A DNA stretch of 64,000 bases from Zoroaster sp. YZ-2022 (Eukaryota; Echinodermata; Asteroidea; Forcipulatida; Zoroasteridae): NCBI GenBank assembly GCA_029582265.1, contig CM055831.1, positions 27,962,189 through 28,026,188 of the forward strand, given 5' to 3'. Both the position numbers and the translations under genes were made by a program. The notes under the pieces were generated by a model that did not search any database, had not been told where the DNA came from, and saw nothing but the letters and a program-made list of their open reading frames with translations. Below are positions 37,458 to 50,889 of this stretch, in pieces; within the stretch, counting starts at the first letter, position 1; each line of letters begins with the position of its first letter.

Positions 37458-40400
37458 TGTAATCCAACATGCTGCTGACTGGCAATCTCCCTTGTCATCA
37501 TCATAATGGTGAAATGTCCTCTTCAAGATATGTTACCCAAACATGTAATGTAGAATCTTGAGTATCAATGTCACTCTATAGAATTAATCTTGTATCATTT
37601 TTTTATTAATGTTTGACATGACAAGAGATACAGAGCATATACAATTCATTGACAATGAAGTCTTTTTTTGCTTCAAGAACCAACTAAAATGAATAATTGA
37701 TTTAGATGTTTGCCCTTCACCAATTTAGCTAAGCACTTCTCCAGAGTCTTTAATAAAAGAAATCCACATATGAACTAATAAATGAATTTATGACGAGGCT
37801 AGCTATTAATTCATTTCAAAAACAAGCCTCTGATGATTTGTTATATTTCATTTGTAATTGTTAAGTATTTGGTTGCCTTTCTATGAGGAAAATACATTTT
37901 TATTTATTTTTCATATTAAAAGGAAGTTGCCAGGAATCACTAGTGAAAAAGTTACAAATACCTTTAAGAGCGAGTTCCCCTGATTTTGCTTTTGACATTG
38001 TCTGTTGATTTGTAAATGTTACTCTTTAATTATTCATATGTCAATATCTTGTCAATACTTTCTTTGTTTTCACTGATGGTCACCCATTGTTTGCCAATCA
38101 CCAGTTGACAAAAACTACAATTGTGACATAGCAAAAGAAAGGTCTATACCCTCTCTTTTCCCCCTCTGGATCCACCCTTGTACAGAGTTGCATAATGGAA
38201 AGGTTATATTCTAACACCTGAGCTGCACCTTACTTGAAGGACAAACTCTACGGCATTTTTAATATGTTTTTCAATTTGTAAACTTTGTCCTTCAGTGACT
38301 TACCTCATGTAGTTCCTTTAATACTTTTGAGCATTTATAGGCAATTTTTGTGGTCCAAATGTAAGATATCTGCACTACCATGCAGAGGGTTCTGGGTTCA
38401 ATTCCCACCCAAGTTGCCTATAGATGCTCAAAAGCATTAAATATGCAAAGAGCTAATTGTTGAAGGACAAAGTCTTCAGATTTTATTTTTAGTTTCAAAT
38501 ATTGAAATGCCTTGTCAACCAATTTCAAAAGTTATGAACAAACATTTGTCCACATGTAACATGTACTTCCATTAATGCTTTGACATGATTGTAGGTTCAA
38601 AACCTTTAAACATTTCTTGATATACTTAAAAATATTTATTTTGTCCTTCAGTGACTTACCTCATGTAGTTCCTTTAATACTTTTGAGCATTTATAGGCAA
38701 TCTTGGTGGTTCAAAGGTAAACATCTACATCTACCATGCAGAGGGTTCTGGGTTCAATTCCCACCCAAGTTGCCTATATATGCTCGAAGGCATTAAATAT
38801 GCAAAGAGCTAACTTGTTGAAGGACAAAGTTTTTTCAGGCGGGTTTTAAGTTACAAATATTGAAATGCCTTATCAACCAATTTCAAAAGTTATGAAAAAA
38901 CATTTGTCCACCAGTAACATGTACTTCCATTAATGCTTTGAGGTGATTGTGGGTTCAACTCCTACCTAAGTTACCTATAAGTCTTCAGAATTGTTTATGA
39001 AAAATGATCAAAGTGCCTACCATTAATGCTTTGAGATGGTTTTGGGATCAATTCCCACTTAGTTATATATAATTACGTAGCAGTTTTAAATATACATGAA
39101 TTAGCTACGTTGGTGAAGAACAAAATGCATGTATTGTACTTGCATGTTCAGTAGTAGATTTGGCTATAAACAAAATGTTAACGTTGATTCACAATCATGT
39201 GCTTACCAGCCTTATTTTCAGCTGCACCTTTTGAGCATGACCAATTTACCAACCAAGCAACTTACTTTAATAATGTCGGCCAAAATATAGGTAACATTTT
39301 GAGGTGACTCTTAGATGAGAAATTAACTGTTAAAAAATGTTCTTTTGTTTTTCACTGTATTTTATTTCTGCTTATTTAAACATACTTAATATTGTAACTT
39401 CTGGCAGACTTGTGAGAACTGACAAAATTAAAATTCAACTTAAAATCACTTTCGATTTGACAACTTACCAGTGCCTTGTATGTTTTCTACATTTTCATTT
39501 TTATTTAGGCCCTATTGCTGTCTGATGTAATCAACCCCAAAATCAATATAATAATGTTCCTGAAGAAAAATCAAGTAACAGTGTCAAAAAGTGGCTCAGA
39601 ATCCCTCAGATGCACCACAGATTATCTAGGACCCCACAGCTCCAGGGACTCTTGAGCGGTGGGGCAGTGAACCCCTCATTCGCGAGATTTTTGTGCTTGC
39701 CAATATAGTCTTGGAAAAACCCAGCACCCCCTGGCAAAAATGTGTTCTCGCGGGCCTGGAAACCCATGACTCTTAATCTCATAAATGAGCAACTAATTCA
39801 ACAATAATTTGTAAAATTTCAAAAGAGGAGCTTCAATTTTCTTGATTTAAATTTACCTTTCAACATATATGATTATTGTACACTTTTAAAAATAAGCATT
39901 CATAATTAGCTTTATACATTATATTGAACACTTTTACAAATGATAATCTTCATCAATTGTGTAATAAGCTTAATTGTATACATTGCAATGAACAAACTGT
40001 TTTGAGGTTTTCCTGTCCCAAACCCCAAATAACTTCCAATGGCAGATCCAGGGGGTGTGGGGGCCTTGGGGGATGAAGCCCCCCTCCTCCCTGCTTTGGG
40101 TATTTTGTCATGTAATTATACCTTGTAGAAGTTGGTTGATATAAATACTAAACACTGTACATTATCTATATATATGAGCATGATTCCATGTGGATCCAGT
40201 CTCTTGTAGAGTCTTCAATGAGGGTAATGACCTTCATTATACTGTCATTTATTTACTTGCTACAGTTCATCATATAGATCTAATCAAAATAAAATATTGT
40301 ACAAATCTAATTTTGTGAATAAAATAAATGATGTGAATAAATCATATCTATGAATGTGTAACTTTGAATCATTTTCATTTCATTTGGTTGTATATCATGG

Positions 40401-41731
40401 GTTTATCCAGAGGGGGGGGGGGGGGGAAACAAAAAACATTTTATTACTGGTTCACCATCATCAAAGGTATTTCTTGAATTACACAAATGTGTACTAAAAT
40501 TTACAGCCTTCCCTCCCCTTCAAGACAAATTAGAATCATCCACTTTGACTTTGGCATGAATCCTGCACATTTCAGATGCAGAACCTTCCATTCGTTCTGA
40601 GGTATAAACAGCAGAGCTGCACAGTGGTGATGAAGTTGGAATTGAGTCAAGAATGTTTGGGAGTGGTTCGGTCAACAACTGAATTCAGGTCCGCATTAAA
40701 AGAAAGCTAATATCAGCTCTTTTGGAATGAGGGATTTTTTGTCTAAGAACTAAACTTTCCTGCAATGACCTTTTGCAAACTGATTGAAATGTCAACTTGG
40801 TGATTCTTAATCCTCAGAGACACACAAAATATTGAATATGCTTACCAAGTATCACAGAAACTTACCATCAAGTTTCACAAAAATCCCTGAACAAGTTGAC
40901 ACATCCTGTACAACGAGCTACACCACCATCTGATGTTATCATGGTCATTGCTGACAGAAAGAGGGCAGCATGCTGCAACATTGAAGCCATCATGTTATTC
41001 TGACTACCCATCCAGATTGATCTCTAGGAAGATGTTTCAAAAGAATTTAAATATCGTTAACATTCAAGCCAATAAGAGACAATGTTTTCATGACCATGAG
41101 ATCAAGTTAGAATATTAACATAATCACACAAATTTTGCATGACCCCACACCTCCCTAGCTTAAAGGGGCAGTATCGTCATGATCAACAGGGCATGGAATC
41201 GGAGTGCTAGTTTTAGATTTTATCAGTGACTGAAAATAATACCCCACATGATAAGGTCATATTACCGTTGCTGCTGCATAAATAAGCCAGTAATTTTGAG
41301 TCACTGTGGTCATCTTAAACTAGGACACCGATTCCATGACCTGTTGAAAATCTGCTCTGAACTCAAAACATGAAAATTTAATATTACTGAATCAATATTA
41401 GAAATATTAGAAATATTTAACTGAAAACATGACAATTGGATTCAAAATTCAATGCATGGTGTTGATCACAGGATAAAGACCGATTGAGTCACGGCCACAG
41501 GGATAAAGAACCAGCAAACCATAGGTAATGTCCTTAATTGCCCATGGCCACAACCCCAGGGGTATTTATCCTGAGGTCAAGACAAAGTGTCACTCTTTTA
41601 TTCCCATTCATGAATGCTCTCCTGATTTTGTTGTAAAAATATAAAAACTTTGTTGCAAAAACTGGAACAATTTGCATCCAGAAACACAGATGTAGCTGGT
41701 GCATCTCAAATGAACTTACACAACTGTTTAA

Positions 41732-42351
41732 CCAGTTCGCCGGATGCCGTGTATACACGCAATTTTTTGTACAGCGTATCGGAGAGCGTCTAAACACGCA
41801 TTCCGATTTTTGTGTGTGTCACCGGGAGACTTGTCAACACGCCACATGTGGCGTGCCGTCAGTGGCTGATGTGTATACATAATCATTTCTCGGAGTCCAT
41901 GGGGTCACGGTTCGGTGGCCCCGGACAAAATGCACTGCAAATACTGAACGAGTTCACTCTTTTGTTGATTTTTGCCTAATCCCTTTATCCAAGACCTGTT
42001 CCTTTGACGTACCAGCCAAGCATTTGTAAAGACGGATTTATATCCATTGTTTACGAGGCATTCGATCTCTCTCCAGGTATGCCGTCTTTTCGACCGGGCG
42101 CTGGTCGCTAATAGGCCGTTGCATCGGAGCTTGCCAACGGTCTAATTGTGCTGAACAAACACAACCGTAATTAAAAAACTAGCCATTTAATTCTCGAAAT
42201 GTCAATGAGTCAAAGGTGTTTATTTGGTTGTCCGAACTTAGTTTCATTGACAAAAAAAAATATTAATGGCTAGAAATTTTTTCAGATTTTTCACTGAAAA
42301 TAAACCTGCACGGGGGACCGGAAAAAAATAAATATTCCCGACGTCAACTGG
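41732..42351. mobile_element. TTAA-flanked DNA element, duplicate
   Basis: Same element as 25902-26530, between TTAA at 41728-41731 and 42352-42355. It has a few deletions relative to the first copy, near 41741 and 41861. Confidence 0.65.
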
Positions 42352-43885
42352 TTAAAGGGAAGGTACAGCATTGGTAATGACATGAACACAAAATGATCAA
42401 ATTATTATATGACAGCTATAACTTGAAATATAAATTATATCTCAAGTACTTGCATTTAAAAAAATGAACAAAATAGAACATTTACTCCAATGTTTTCTGT
42501 AAAACTTGGGAAAGTTTTTTTAAACATTTTTCTCAAGACTTGACTCCACATTAAACTGAAACTGGTTGATTCAAGTACATCTTGGTTCAAAGAGAGAAAG
42601 CATCCTTGTAGAAGCAGTGATACCAACATTAAGACTGGTCTTAAACAACCATGTGATCACATCTCAACCAATCAGACGTCCTAAACCTAGTCTAAACTGC
42701 CTCTGAGTCATTTATGAATTTTCCAATTTTCAGGCCAACTAAACCAATTCAACTAAAACAAAGTCCCTTCTTCCCTGAAGCTAAGTTAATAATTTATGAC
42801 CTTCTCCCACCATCCTCCTCCAACATTCCCTGCTAATCCCCATCATTTCAAATGAATACTCCCCAGTATCATTGTCCTGAGTCATGACTACAACATTTCT
42901 TAAAATTACAAACTACTTCTAACAGTTTCATTCTTAATTAAAGGGACAATATCATCACGATCAACAGGGCATGGAATCTGAGTGCAATGGTTTTAGATTA
43001 ACTCAGTGACTGAAAATAATATCCACATGATAAGGTCATATTAACTGTTGCTGCTGTATAAGTGAATCAGTAATTTTCAGTCACTGTGTTCATCTTAAAC
43101 AAGAACACTGATTCCATGCCCTGTTGAAAATCTGCTTTGATCATGGCGATACTGTCCCTTTAATAATTAAAATTAGACAGAAACAAATATTAGTACAAAT
43201 TCAATATCTGGAATTTTCATTTTAAAATAAAGTACATTTTACTTGCACTAAATCTACATCACAGTGAATTGGTGACACATCACAAACCCAAATATTGATC
43301 AATATCAACATTTGAGAATGAAATAACTCACATTTGATCATGTTTATTGTAATAATAATAGCTCCCATAGAGTAAAGAGTCAATGATGTAAGGGTGTAGG
43401 GCAATGGGTTAAATGGGACTATGAATTTATCACACTGCTCCTATGAGGATTGACCACTGTCAAATCCCGGTCCAAAATCAATAGAAAATAAACAATGTCC
43501 TCAAGAAGCCTTTTATATTTTTAATTTATTTGTTTAAAATTATATTTAATCAAACACTATTTTGCGAACATACATGTACAAATATTACAATATTATAGTA
43601 TTTTTAATCATATAAAGCCAATTATATATATTAACAATATTTCGCGAAACTAGTTGTTTTCCTTATTTTTAAGCGCTATCCTTTTTAAGAAAGCATTTAT
43701 GCGCCCATTGGATGAATTTTTTAATTACAAGTTCTATAATCTAAAGATGTTACTATTAAAAACTACACTTTTGGTGTTCATATTGGGCACCTTGACCAAT
43801 ACTAACACCATGGAAGAGTTTATACTATGGAATAGTTAACGTCAAGGGTAGGTGCAATTTTATAGTAATTTTAATCCTATAAAGC

Positions 43886-44065
43886 CAATAGACCTTATGC
43901 ACATGACGTCATTTGAGTAGGGCGCCCTCGGCTAGAGGTCAAAAGAAGGTTGCTTATTGGCCTAATATGTGTGCCGCGCGTGTATAGATGTGCGTTTTCC
44001 ATTGTTTCATCATCGTTTTACCTCTAAGATGGCGGCGTGATGACGTCAATGCATAAGGTCTATTG
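43886..44065. mobile_element. 180-bp MITE with CRE palindromes, duplicate
   Basis: Same length and ends as 28080-28259, with both TGACGTCA sites kept. Confidence 0.8.
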
Positions 44066-45502
44066 TATATATCAACAATATTTCCTGAAACTAGTTTTTC
44101 TTTTTTTTGAAGAGCTATCTTTTTTAAGAAAGCATTTATCCGCCCATTTGATTAATTTTTAATTACAAGTTCTATAGTCCAAAGATATTACTTTTAAAAA
44201 CTACACTTTTGGTGTTCATATTGGGCACCTCGACCAATACTAACACCATGGAAGAGTTTACACTATGGAATAGTTAACATCACGGGTAGGTAGTTACGAT
44301 GATCGGCAGGTTTTACTGGGATGGACCCTCTGCTGTCTATACTCGTCCCGGGTGGTGTCTCTCCCTCTCTCAAGTTTATATATCTTCTACTCCAGGTTAA
44401 AGGCCATCTATAATTGAAATAGATCAACCAAAGCTATCGAAAATATGGGTTTTATAATGCAACAATTTAAATTTTAAAAAATATTTCCTTGTTTGTATTC
44501 CTTTAAACCAAGCTTAAATTCATCTATTCCAGTGTATTGGAACAACTATACTTCTCTTAAATCCACTCAACATCTTGTTTGTTTTTTCTAACATTAAATA
44601 ATCCACAAGGGATATCACCTTATTTTGCGAATCGTTTTCCTTTTGAATCAAAGTTAATACATTTATGTCATAAAGAAAACTGGTTTTTAACTTACGGTTT
44701 GTATTATTGCAGTGATTGTTGAAGAATCTTGGGTTGGGTATTGCTGCCGCATATAGGGCCAATATGCCCTGCCAAAAGCTGAATGATTTGCCCAAGGTGA
44801 CTGCTTCACCTGGCTATGGCCTTTGCATCTGTAATATGCAAGCTGTGGCACAAATCGACTTGTGGACTGTTGGTAGATGGCTAGCAAAAACTTTCAACCT
44901 CACTCTATCAAACTTTCTTCCACACTGCACATTTACACTTTCACTACTTCCCACTATAACTTTTCCTATAACTACATCTCTTACATAACAATTCTAGTAT
45001 TTAAATTAAGCCTCCTTTGCTCACTCTTTCCATTCAAATAAAAGATATCTGGATCATTGGGTGCAGCTACAGTTTCTGCTGCTGTTTTATTGTATACATT
45101 CACAAGATCCTACAGCGCAGTATTATTTAAGTCTACAAAGACTGGGTTTTAACAAAAGGAAACTTTACACAAAAGAACTGAACAATACACAACGACAATT
45201 AACAAACCATGGCCTGATGTAGCCTCACCTTGTTAAACTAAACTAGGGTGAGGTTAGACTACTTTTGACTGATCCATTTTATTTACAGGTAAGTTTTTAA
45301 TGAGGACTAAACCATTTTGTTTAAGGTAAGTAAAAATAAACATTTCAAAATGGATGTGACAACCACAAACTTATAACAATGCAACTGGATTTAGCAACTC
45401 CTGACCAATGAGAGCCTGACAATGCTGGGCAGTGGTCAGAGCTTTCTCAGACATTTCAAGGAATCAGCTTCACTGTGTCTCAGTGTTTCAACAAGGGCTT
45501 TG

Positions 45503-47130
45503 ACATTTTAAAAGCAATCGATAACAAGAACTCTGTTATCCTCCTGCTACTGGACCTATCGGCTGCCTTCGACACGGTCGACCACCACATTCTGCTGATG
45601 CGCCTTACATCCAGTTTTGGGATTGTTGGGAAGGCACATGAATGGTTCAGATCCTACCTAACTAACAGGACACTGACTGTCAATGTCTCTGGTGGTGTGT
45701 CAATGGAGCGGTCACTTTCCTCAGGTGTTCCTCAAGGCAGTGTTCTTGGCCCCATCCTCTTCTCGATGTATATGTCGCCGTTGGGAGAGCTTATCAGGCT
45801 TCACGGTATGGAGTACCATCTATACGCCGACGACACCCAGCTCTATGTCACCTTTAAGTCTTCTTGTCCGGACGATATGAGCATGGCTAAATCTCGGATG
45901 GAGGCTTGCATTCGGGACATCGATATGTGGATGACTCTGAATAAGCTCAAATTGAACGGCGACAAGACAGAAATGATTGTTCTAAATGCGCGACATCGCC
46001 CTTTCCCACCTCTGGACAGCATTAATGTATGCGATGACGTCATCGGGCGATCTACGCATGCTCGCAACATTGGCATTCTGTTTGACTCTTCGCTCTCTAT
46101 GGATCAGCACATCACTAATACCTGCAAATCCTGTTTCTTCCATCTTAGGAACATTAGTCGTATAAGGAAGTACCTCAGTCATCAATCTGCCGAAATTTTA
46201 GTCCATGCATTTATTACATCTAGACTAGATTTCTGTAACTCTATCCTGTTTGGACTCCCTAGCTATGAAATTGAACGTCTGCAGAAGGTCCAGAATGCCG
46301 CAGCTCGACTCGTATCACTCACTCGAAAGCATGATCATATCATACCTGTGCTCTATAATTTACATTGGCTACCTGTAGAACAGCGGATTATCTACAAACT
46401 ACTTTTACTGACATATAAGGCACTAAATAATCTAGCTCCACAGTATATCAATGATATGATCACTACTTATGTTCCTAGCCGTAATCTCCGTTCTTGACAA
46501 GTAGACAACTAGTTGCGCCCTCGTATAATTTAGAAACTTATGGACGCAGAGCTTTTTTGCAGCCCCTTTACTGTGGAACTCGCTTCCACAGGAAGTAAGA
46601 CTTTCCACTTCACTAGGTAATTTTAAAAAACAGCTTAAGACACACCTTTTTAGAAATGCCTTTAATTTGTAATTTTAGAGTGTAATTTTAAAATGTATTT
46701 CTTTTGAGTACTATCATAATAATTATCTATCATTGTAACTATTATTATTGTCTCCTTTTATAGATAGCTCGCATTTGTAATTTGTCACTTATATGTAAGA
46801 CAATTTTTTTAAGTCTAAAATGTAAAGCGCTATTGGGCATCACTTTACTAGGTAATTTTAAAAAACAGCTTAAGACACACCTTTTTAGAAATGTTTTTAA
46901 TTTGTAATCTCAAAGTGCAATTTTAAAATGTATTTCATTAGAGTATTATTATAATAATTATCTATCATTGTAACTATTATTATTGTCTCCTTTATAGATA
47001 GCTCGCATTTGTAATTTGTCATTTATTGTAAGACAATCATTCTTTTTAGTCTAAAATGTAAAGCGCTATTGGGCATATTTGGAAATAGCGCTATATAAGT
47101 AATTAAATATTATTATTATTATTATTATTA
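45503..47130 (+). mobile_element. 5'-truncated CR1/L2/Rex1-like non-LTR retrotransposon
   Basis: The interruption of the duplicated DNA is exact: copy A reads GGGCTTTGGTTATT where copy B contains the insertion, leaving at most a 3-bp TTG duplication. The frame at 45475-46497 has the reverse transcriptase motifs LDLSAAFDTVDH, GVPQGSVLGP and YADD (about residues 26-36, 84-93 and 117-120). Its first nine codons are host flank. The frame stops at 46497. A typical C-terminal tail (APLLWNSLPQ, LKTHLFRNAF) continues in another frame to about 46670, so the element is dead. About 235 bp of the 3' untranslated part is tandemly duplicated (46613 and 46848). The end is GCGCTATATAAG followed by (ATT)n. 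Confidence 0.92.
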
Positions 47131-47450
47131 TTGGTTATTATTTACAGAGAAGTCACCTATCAGTCATGAATAGTGCAGTTATCAGCAGTGGTAAAAGTCA
47201 GAGAGAAGTTAGTATTTGTATTGTATTAACAAGTGTGAGTATAATCATATAGCAAGGACCTTACTCTATGGTATAATCTATGGGATACTATCCTGTAGAT
47301 TATACTCACACTTTACAACACAAGCAGGATACAATATTATATACAACATCATGCAACACAGCTGAACCTTCACAATGAAGTTCAATATGCATACGTCATT
47401 GAGTCAAACAATTATGGTACACTGTATTCACTGTGTACTGTACATATCAG

Positions 47451-48494
47451 CTAGCTCTGATAAGACCCTATCTGCAGTACAATGTACTACTTCTAATAGT
47501 GTCCTGACCTAGAGTACTTTTTGGTTGTCTACCTGTAATGTTTGCATAATAATCTCCTTTTTTTTATCTGTCTCCATGGGATATGGTGAAGGAAATGCAG
47601 ACATTATAACTTCTTAACCGCCTCTTGGAGACACTACGATTGTTGCTGAAAGATATCTAAAGAAGTGGATTTCTTCCCCGACAATTCTCAGAGCAATGGC
47701 CAATATATGTACAAACTTTTCATGACATTCGTGCTGCATAATGCACATGAGCGATGATCTTGGGGTCAGAATATCGATTGCGCATCAGATCATCAATTGC
47801 ACGTCAGAACATCGATTGCGCAAGGGCGACAGGACATGACTTACAGTGCAGGCAATTTAAACTAAGAGACGTGTTCTGACGCGCAATCGATGTTCTGACC
47901 CCAAAGTCACGGAAATCTTTTTTATTTTTTAGAGATTCTTCCAGCAACAATCGTACGTGTCTCCAAGAGGCAGTTAAGAAATTATAGTGCCTGTGCATTC
48001 CCTTGACCATATCCCATGAAGACCGGTAAAAAAGGAGATAATTAGGTGCAAACGTTACAGGTATACGACCAAAAAGTACTCTTATTTATTTATTTATTTA
48101 TTTATTTATTTTATTTTATTACATTTTACAGTGGCAATCAGATTACATCAATTAAATATAAAACCAAACCCTAAAAAACAAAAAGTACACATAATTCATG
48201 TTAAACAAAGCCAGTGAGTGGTAAGATAGAACAGGTGACCAGCACCTCTACAAGGCCATCCTACCACAAGAAACCCACTAAACATTATATACCTTGTTAC
48301 ACCCCCACCCCCCCCCCCCCCCATTATATACCCTGTTACACCACTGAAGGGCTGCTGAAGCAAGTTTGGATGGAAAAGACAACATTAAGCAACAGATTAA
48401 TTATGCCGACAGTTAGAGCAATGGCAAAAAGATATCCATGGTCAGAACCCTATCAGAAGTGTACATTGCACTGCAGATAGGCTCCTATCAGAGC
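47451..48494. mobile_element. MULE-like foldback element upstream of gene 3
   Basis: TACATATCAG (10 bp) is present on both sides (47441-47450 and 48495-48504). Copy A has it once, at about 30005-30014. The arms of about 300 bp are inverted repeats, for example GAGTACTTTTTGGTTGTCTA at 47512 against CGACCAAAAAGTACTC near 48067, and GCTCTGATAAGACCC against CTCCTATCAGAGC at the tips. The right arm is interrupted by an AT-rich segment with (TTTA)n at 48081-48115 and a C run near 48308. Long arms and a 9-10 bp duplication suit Mutator-like elements. No transposase is present. Confidence 0.75.
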
Positions 48495-48567
48495 TACATA
48501 TCAGCCAGGTAGACCTATGACTTAATGACTTTGTCACGTATTCTATCTGGAACTATGTGTACACTGT

Positions 48568-48696
48568 GTTTGTCAAGCGCCATTTTGTTTGGGATCCGCC
48601 CTAACGTTACGTGTAGCATCATTTGCTTTGTCTTCAACAAGAAAAACTGACTTCATTTTGTGTTCAACTGTCTTAAAGTGACTTCAATAAAACAAG
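48568..48696 (+). promoter_or_regulatory. TRIM gene 3 promoter-proximal region and non-coding first exon
   Basis: The YY1-type GCGCCATTTTG lies at 48577-48587. The exon ends at AACAAG before GTAAAA. The following intron matches gene 1's intron 1 without its piggyBac-like element and 82-bp array. Confidence 0.6.
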
Positions 48697-49733
48697 GTAA
48701 AACCACTGTAGGGTAAGCTAACATTTGTTCAAATGTTTTGACAGTGATACAGTGGATAAGATTAGACGGTAGACCAACTGGTTTAAAGCGGGGAAGGTAC
48801 AACATTGGTAATGACCTGATTACAAAATGACTGAATTATTATCCAAAAGCTAACTTGATGTGAAGTTGGTAAGAGGTACCAATCATCCACAATAATTGTT
48901 CAGTATGAAGAGCTCTGATTTCAGAGAAAACACAACAAAATATGCACATTAAAAAGTTGCTTGGTCACTTTCTGCTCCAAGTGTTTTCTACAAAAATAGT
49001 GAATGTTTTTTTAAATACTTTTCTCATGACTTAGACTCTCCTTTGAGCTGAAACTATCACAGGATGGTTGTTTAATATATAATATCTTGATTCAATACAT
49101 GGGGACACATACCCATAGAAGTAGTTATGACAACATAATCAATGTTGTAACTAAGGCATGGGTGTTGATTGGTGAGGGACAGGGGAGACATGCTCCTCTC
49201 CACTTTTTAGAGTGGAGGTGGATGACATGATAGTATATCAAATGTCCCCCACTTTTTAGATATACCATACAAATATTTAACCAAATATGTATGACTATCC
49301 TGACTCCTCAGGAGAGGACTACAGTTGATTTACAAACTCCAAAATCTTCATAATGCATTCATAACACACCACAGAGCATCTAGAGTCCTTTTACACAGAG
49401 GAAGATGTACAATCTTGGATAGATGAACTTGTTAGGACACCAAACCAGAATTAACCATCCCCATTCCCCCGCCAATGGGCATTGATAGACAGAGAAGATT
49501 ATGCAGTGATGGATAGATGGATGAGGAGGGCTTACAGCGTATGCCTGCAAGACAAAAATACCACTGGAGAAGTAGGGGTGCACCTTATGAAAATACCTAT
49601 TATTGTAAGGGATGAGAGGATTTATATTGAGAGAATTATTGATTGTTAGACATGTCAGGGAAGTCAGGATATGTGTATGTGGCTTATGTTGAGTTTGTTC
49701 TCAATCTTCTTTTCTTATATCATTTATTAACAG

Positions 49734-50889
49734 ATAGAAATGGCTACTTCTAAACCAACATTGGGTTCAGCTATAGAGAAAATCAGCAAGGATCATCTTG
49801 AGTGCAGTATTTGCAAAAAGGTGTACAGACAACCCAAAATACTGGACTGTGTCCACAGCTTCTGTGAAAACTGTTTAGATGAATACCACACTACCAAATA
49901 CAAGGATGCTGTCGTGATTCCTTGTCCTTTGTGTCGACGGGAGACACAACTTCCTACGATGGGTGTTCCAGGCCTCAAGACCAACTTCTATCTAATTGGT
50001 CTTGTTGAGGAAATACCTGCATCGTCCAATCATACCATTGCTACTTTGGAAGACTTTATTCAGGGTAAGGTAGCAATAAAAAAGACAAAACAAAAACATC
50101 GTCCAGAATGCCAAACCCATGAGGGTGAAGTGGCATGGTTCTACTGTGTAACATGTGACAAGTTAATTTGCCAAGCTTGCACTGTCCTAGACCACTGTAA
50201 ACCACAACATGAGTACATTGATTGCAACCAAGCCTCATCCACATATAAACAGTCATTGGCTCAATTCTTTACTCCCCTTGAAGGAGTTCTCAAGGAACTT
50301 GAACAATCTCTAGCAACTGCCTCAACAATGAAAGACAAACTGGGCATCACAGTTGAAAGAACCATGGCAGAGGTGAAGAACAGAGCTGATGAGATCAGGG
50401 CTGAGGTAACAGCTCAAGAGAGTCGCATCATTGATGAAATCAAAAACCTCCACAAAGATCGTAACAACAAATTGGATGAATATGAGCAAACAGTGAGTGT
50501 AATCTCACAACAAATACAGCATTCACTGGAGACCGCCAAAGATGTCACCAACAATTCATCAGATCCTGACTTCCTTGCACTCTATCCCACTTTCAGCAAG
50601 GACTTGAAATTTCTCAGCAGTCAAAGTCTTCCCAAAATTGATCACAAGCTTTGTCATCTGAGATTCAAGAAGAGTCAGAGGGTTGGTGATATCAATCTTG
50701 GCAAGGTGGAGCTGCAGGAACCCAAGTGGGAGCTGTGTGGTGAATTTGGATCAGGAGAATTCAATTGGGCTTGGGGTATTGCTGCTTGTCAACCTGGTGA
50801 TGAGATTGCAGTGACAGATTGGTGGAACCAGAGAGTGGTAATCTGCAGCACCAAGGGACATCAGAAAAGAATCATTCCAATACAAGGAA
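49734..50889 (+). CDS. TRIM gene 3, exon 2: RING, B-box 2, coiled coil, blade 1
   Basis: ATG 49740 follows a TTATTAACAG acceptor and opens 383 codons plus one base. The RING cysteines and histidine are all present at residues 22-65. An in-frame 141-bp deletion relative to gene 2 joins LVEEI to PASSNHTIATLEDF and removes nearly all zinc ligands of B-box 1. B-box 2 remains (C124, H127, C136, C139, C144, C147). The coiled coil is essentially that of gene 2. Blade 1 differs from gene 2 at FNWAW and TDWWNQR and is one residue shorter before it. The donor is GTAAGT at 50890. The reading frame is intact, so I expect a functional ligase with altered B-box architecture. Confidence 0.9.

Larger units (their letters stand above)
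38231..47450. repeat. large segmental duplication, copy B
   Basis: This matches 22404-30010 with only scattered differences, plus the LINE at 45503-47130. The left junction lies in the gene 2 3' flank and fuses ...GCACCTTA to CTTGAAGG. The counterpart of 20638-22403, with the minus-strand candidate exon and the left half of the hAT element, is missing. It carries the duplicate tRNA-like units (about 38282-38473 and 38640-38830), MITEs (41160-41363 and 42937-43163), the TTAA-flanked element (41732-42351) and the CRE MITE (43886-44065). Confidence 0.9.

Noticed and set aside
45843..46185. Minus-strand frames inside the LINE
   Set aside because: They are shadows of the reverse transcriptase reading frame.
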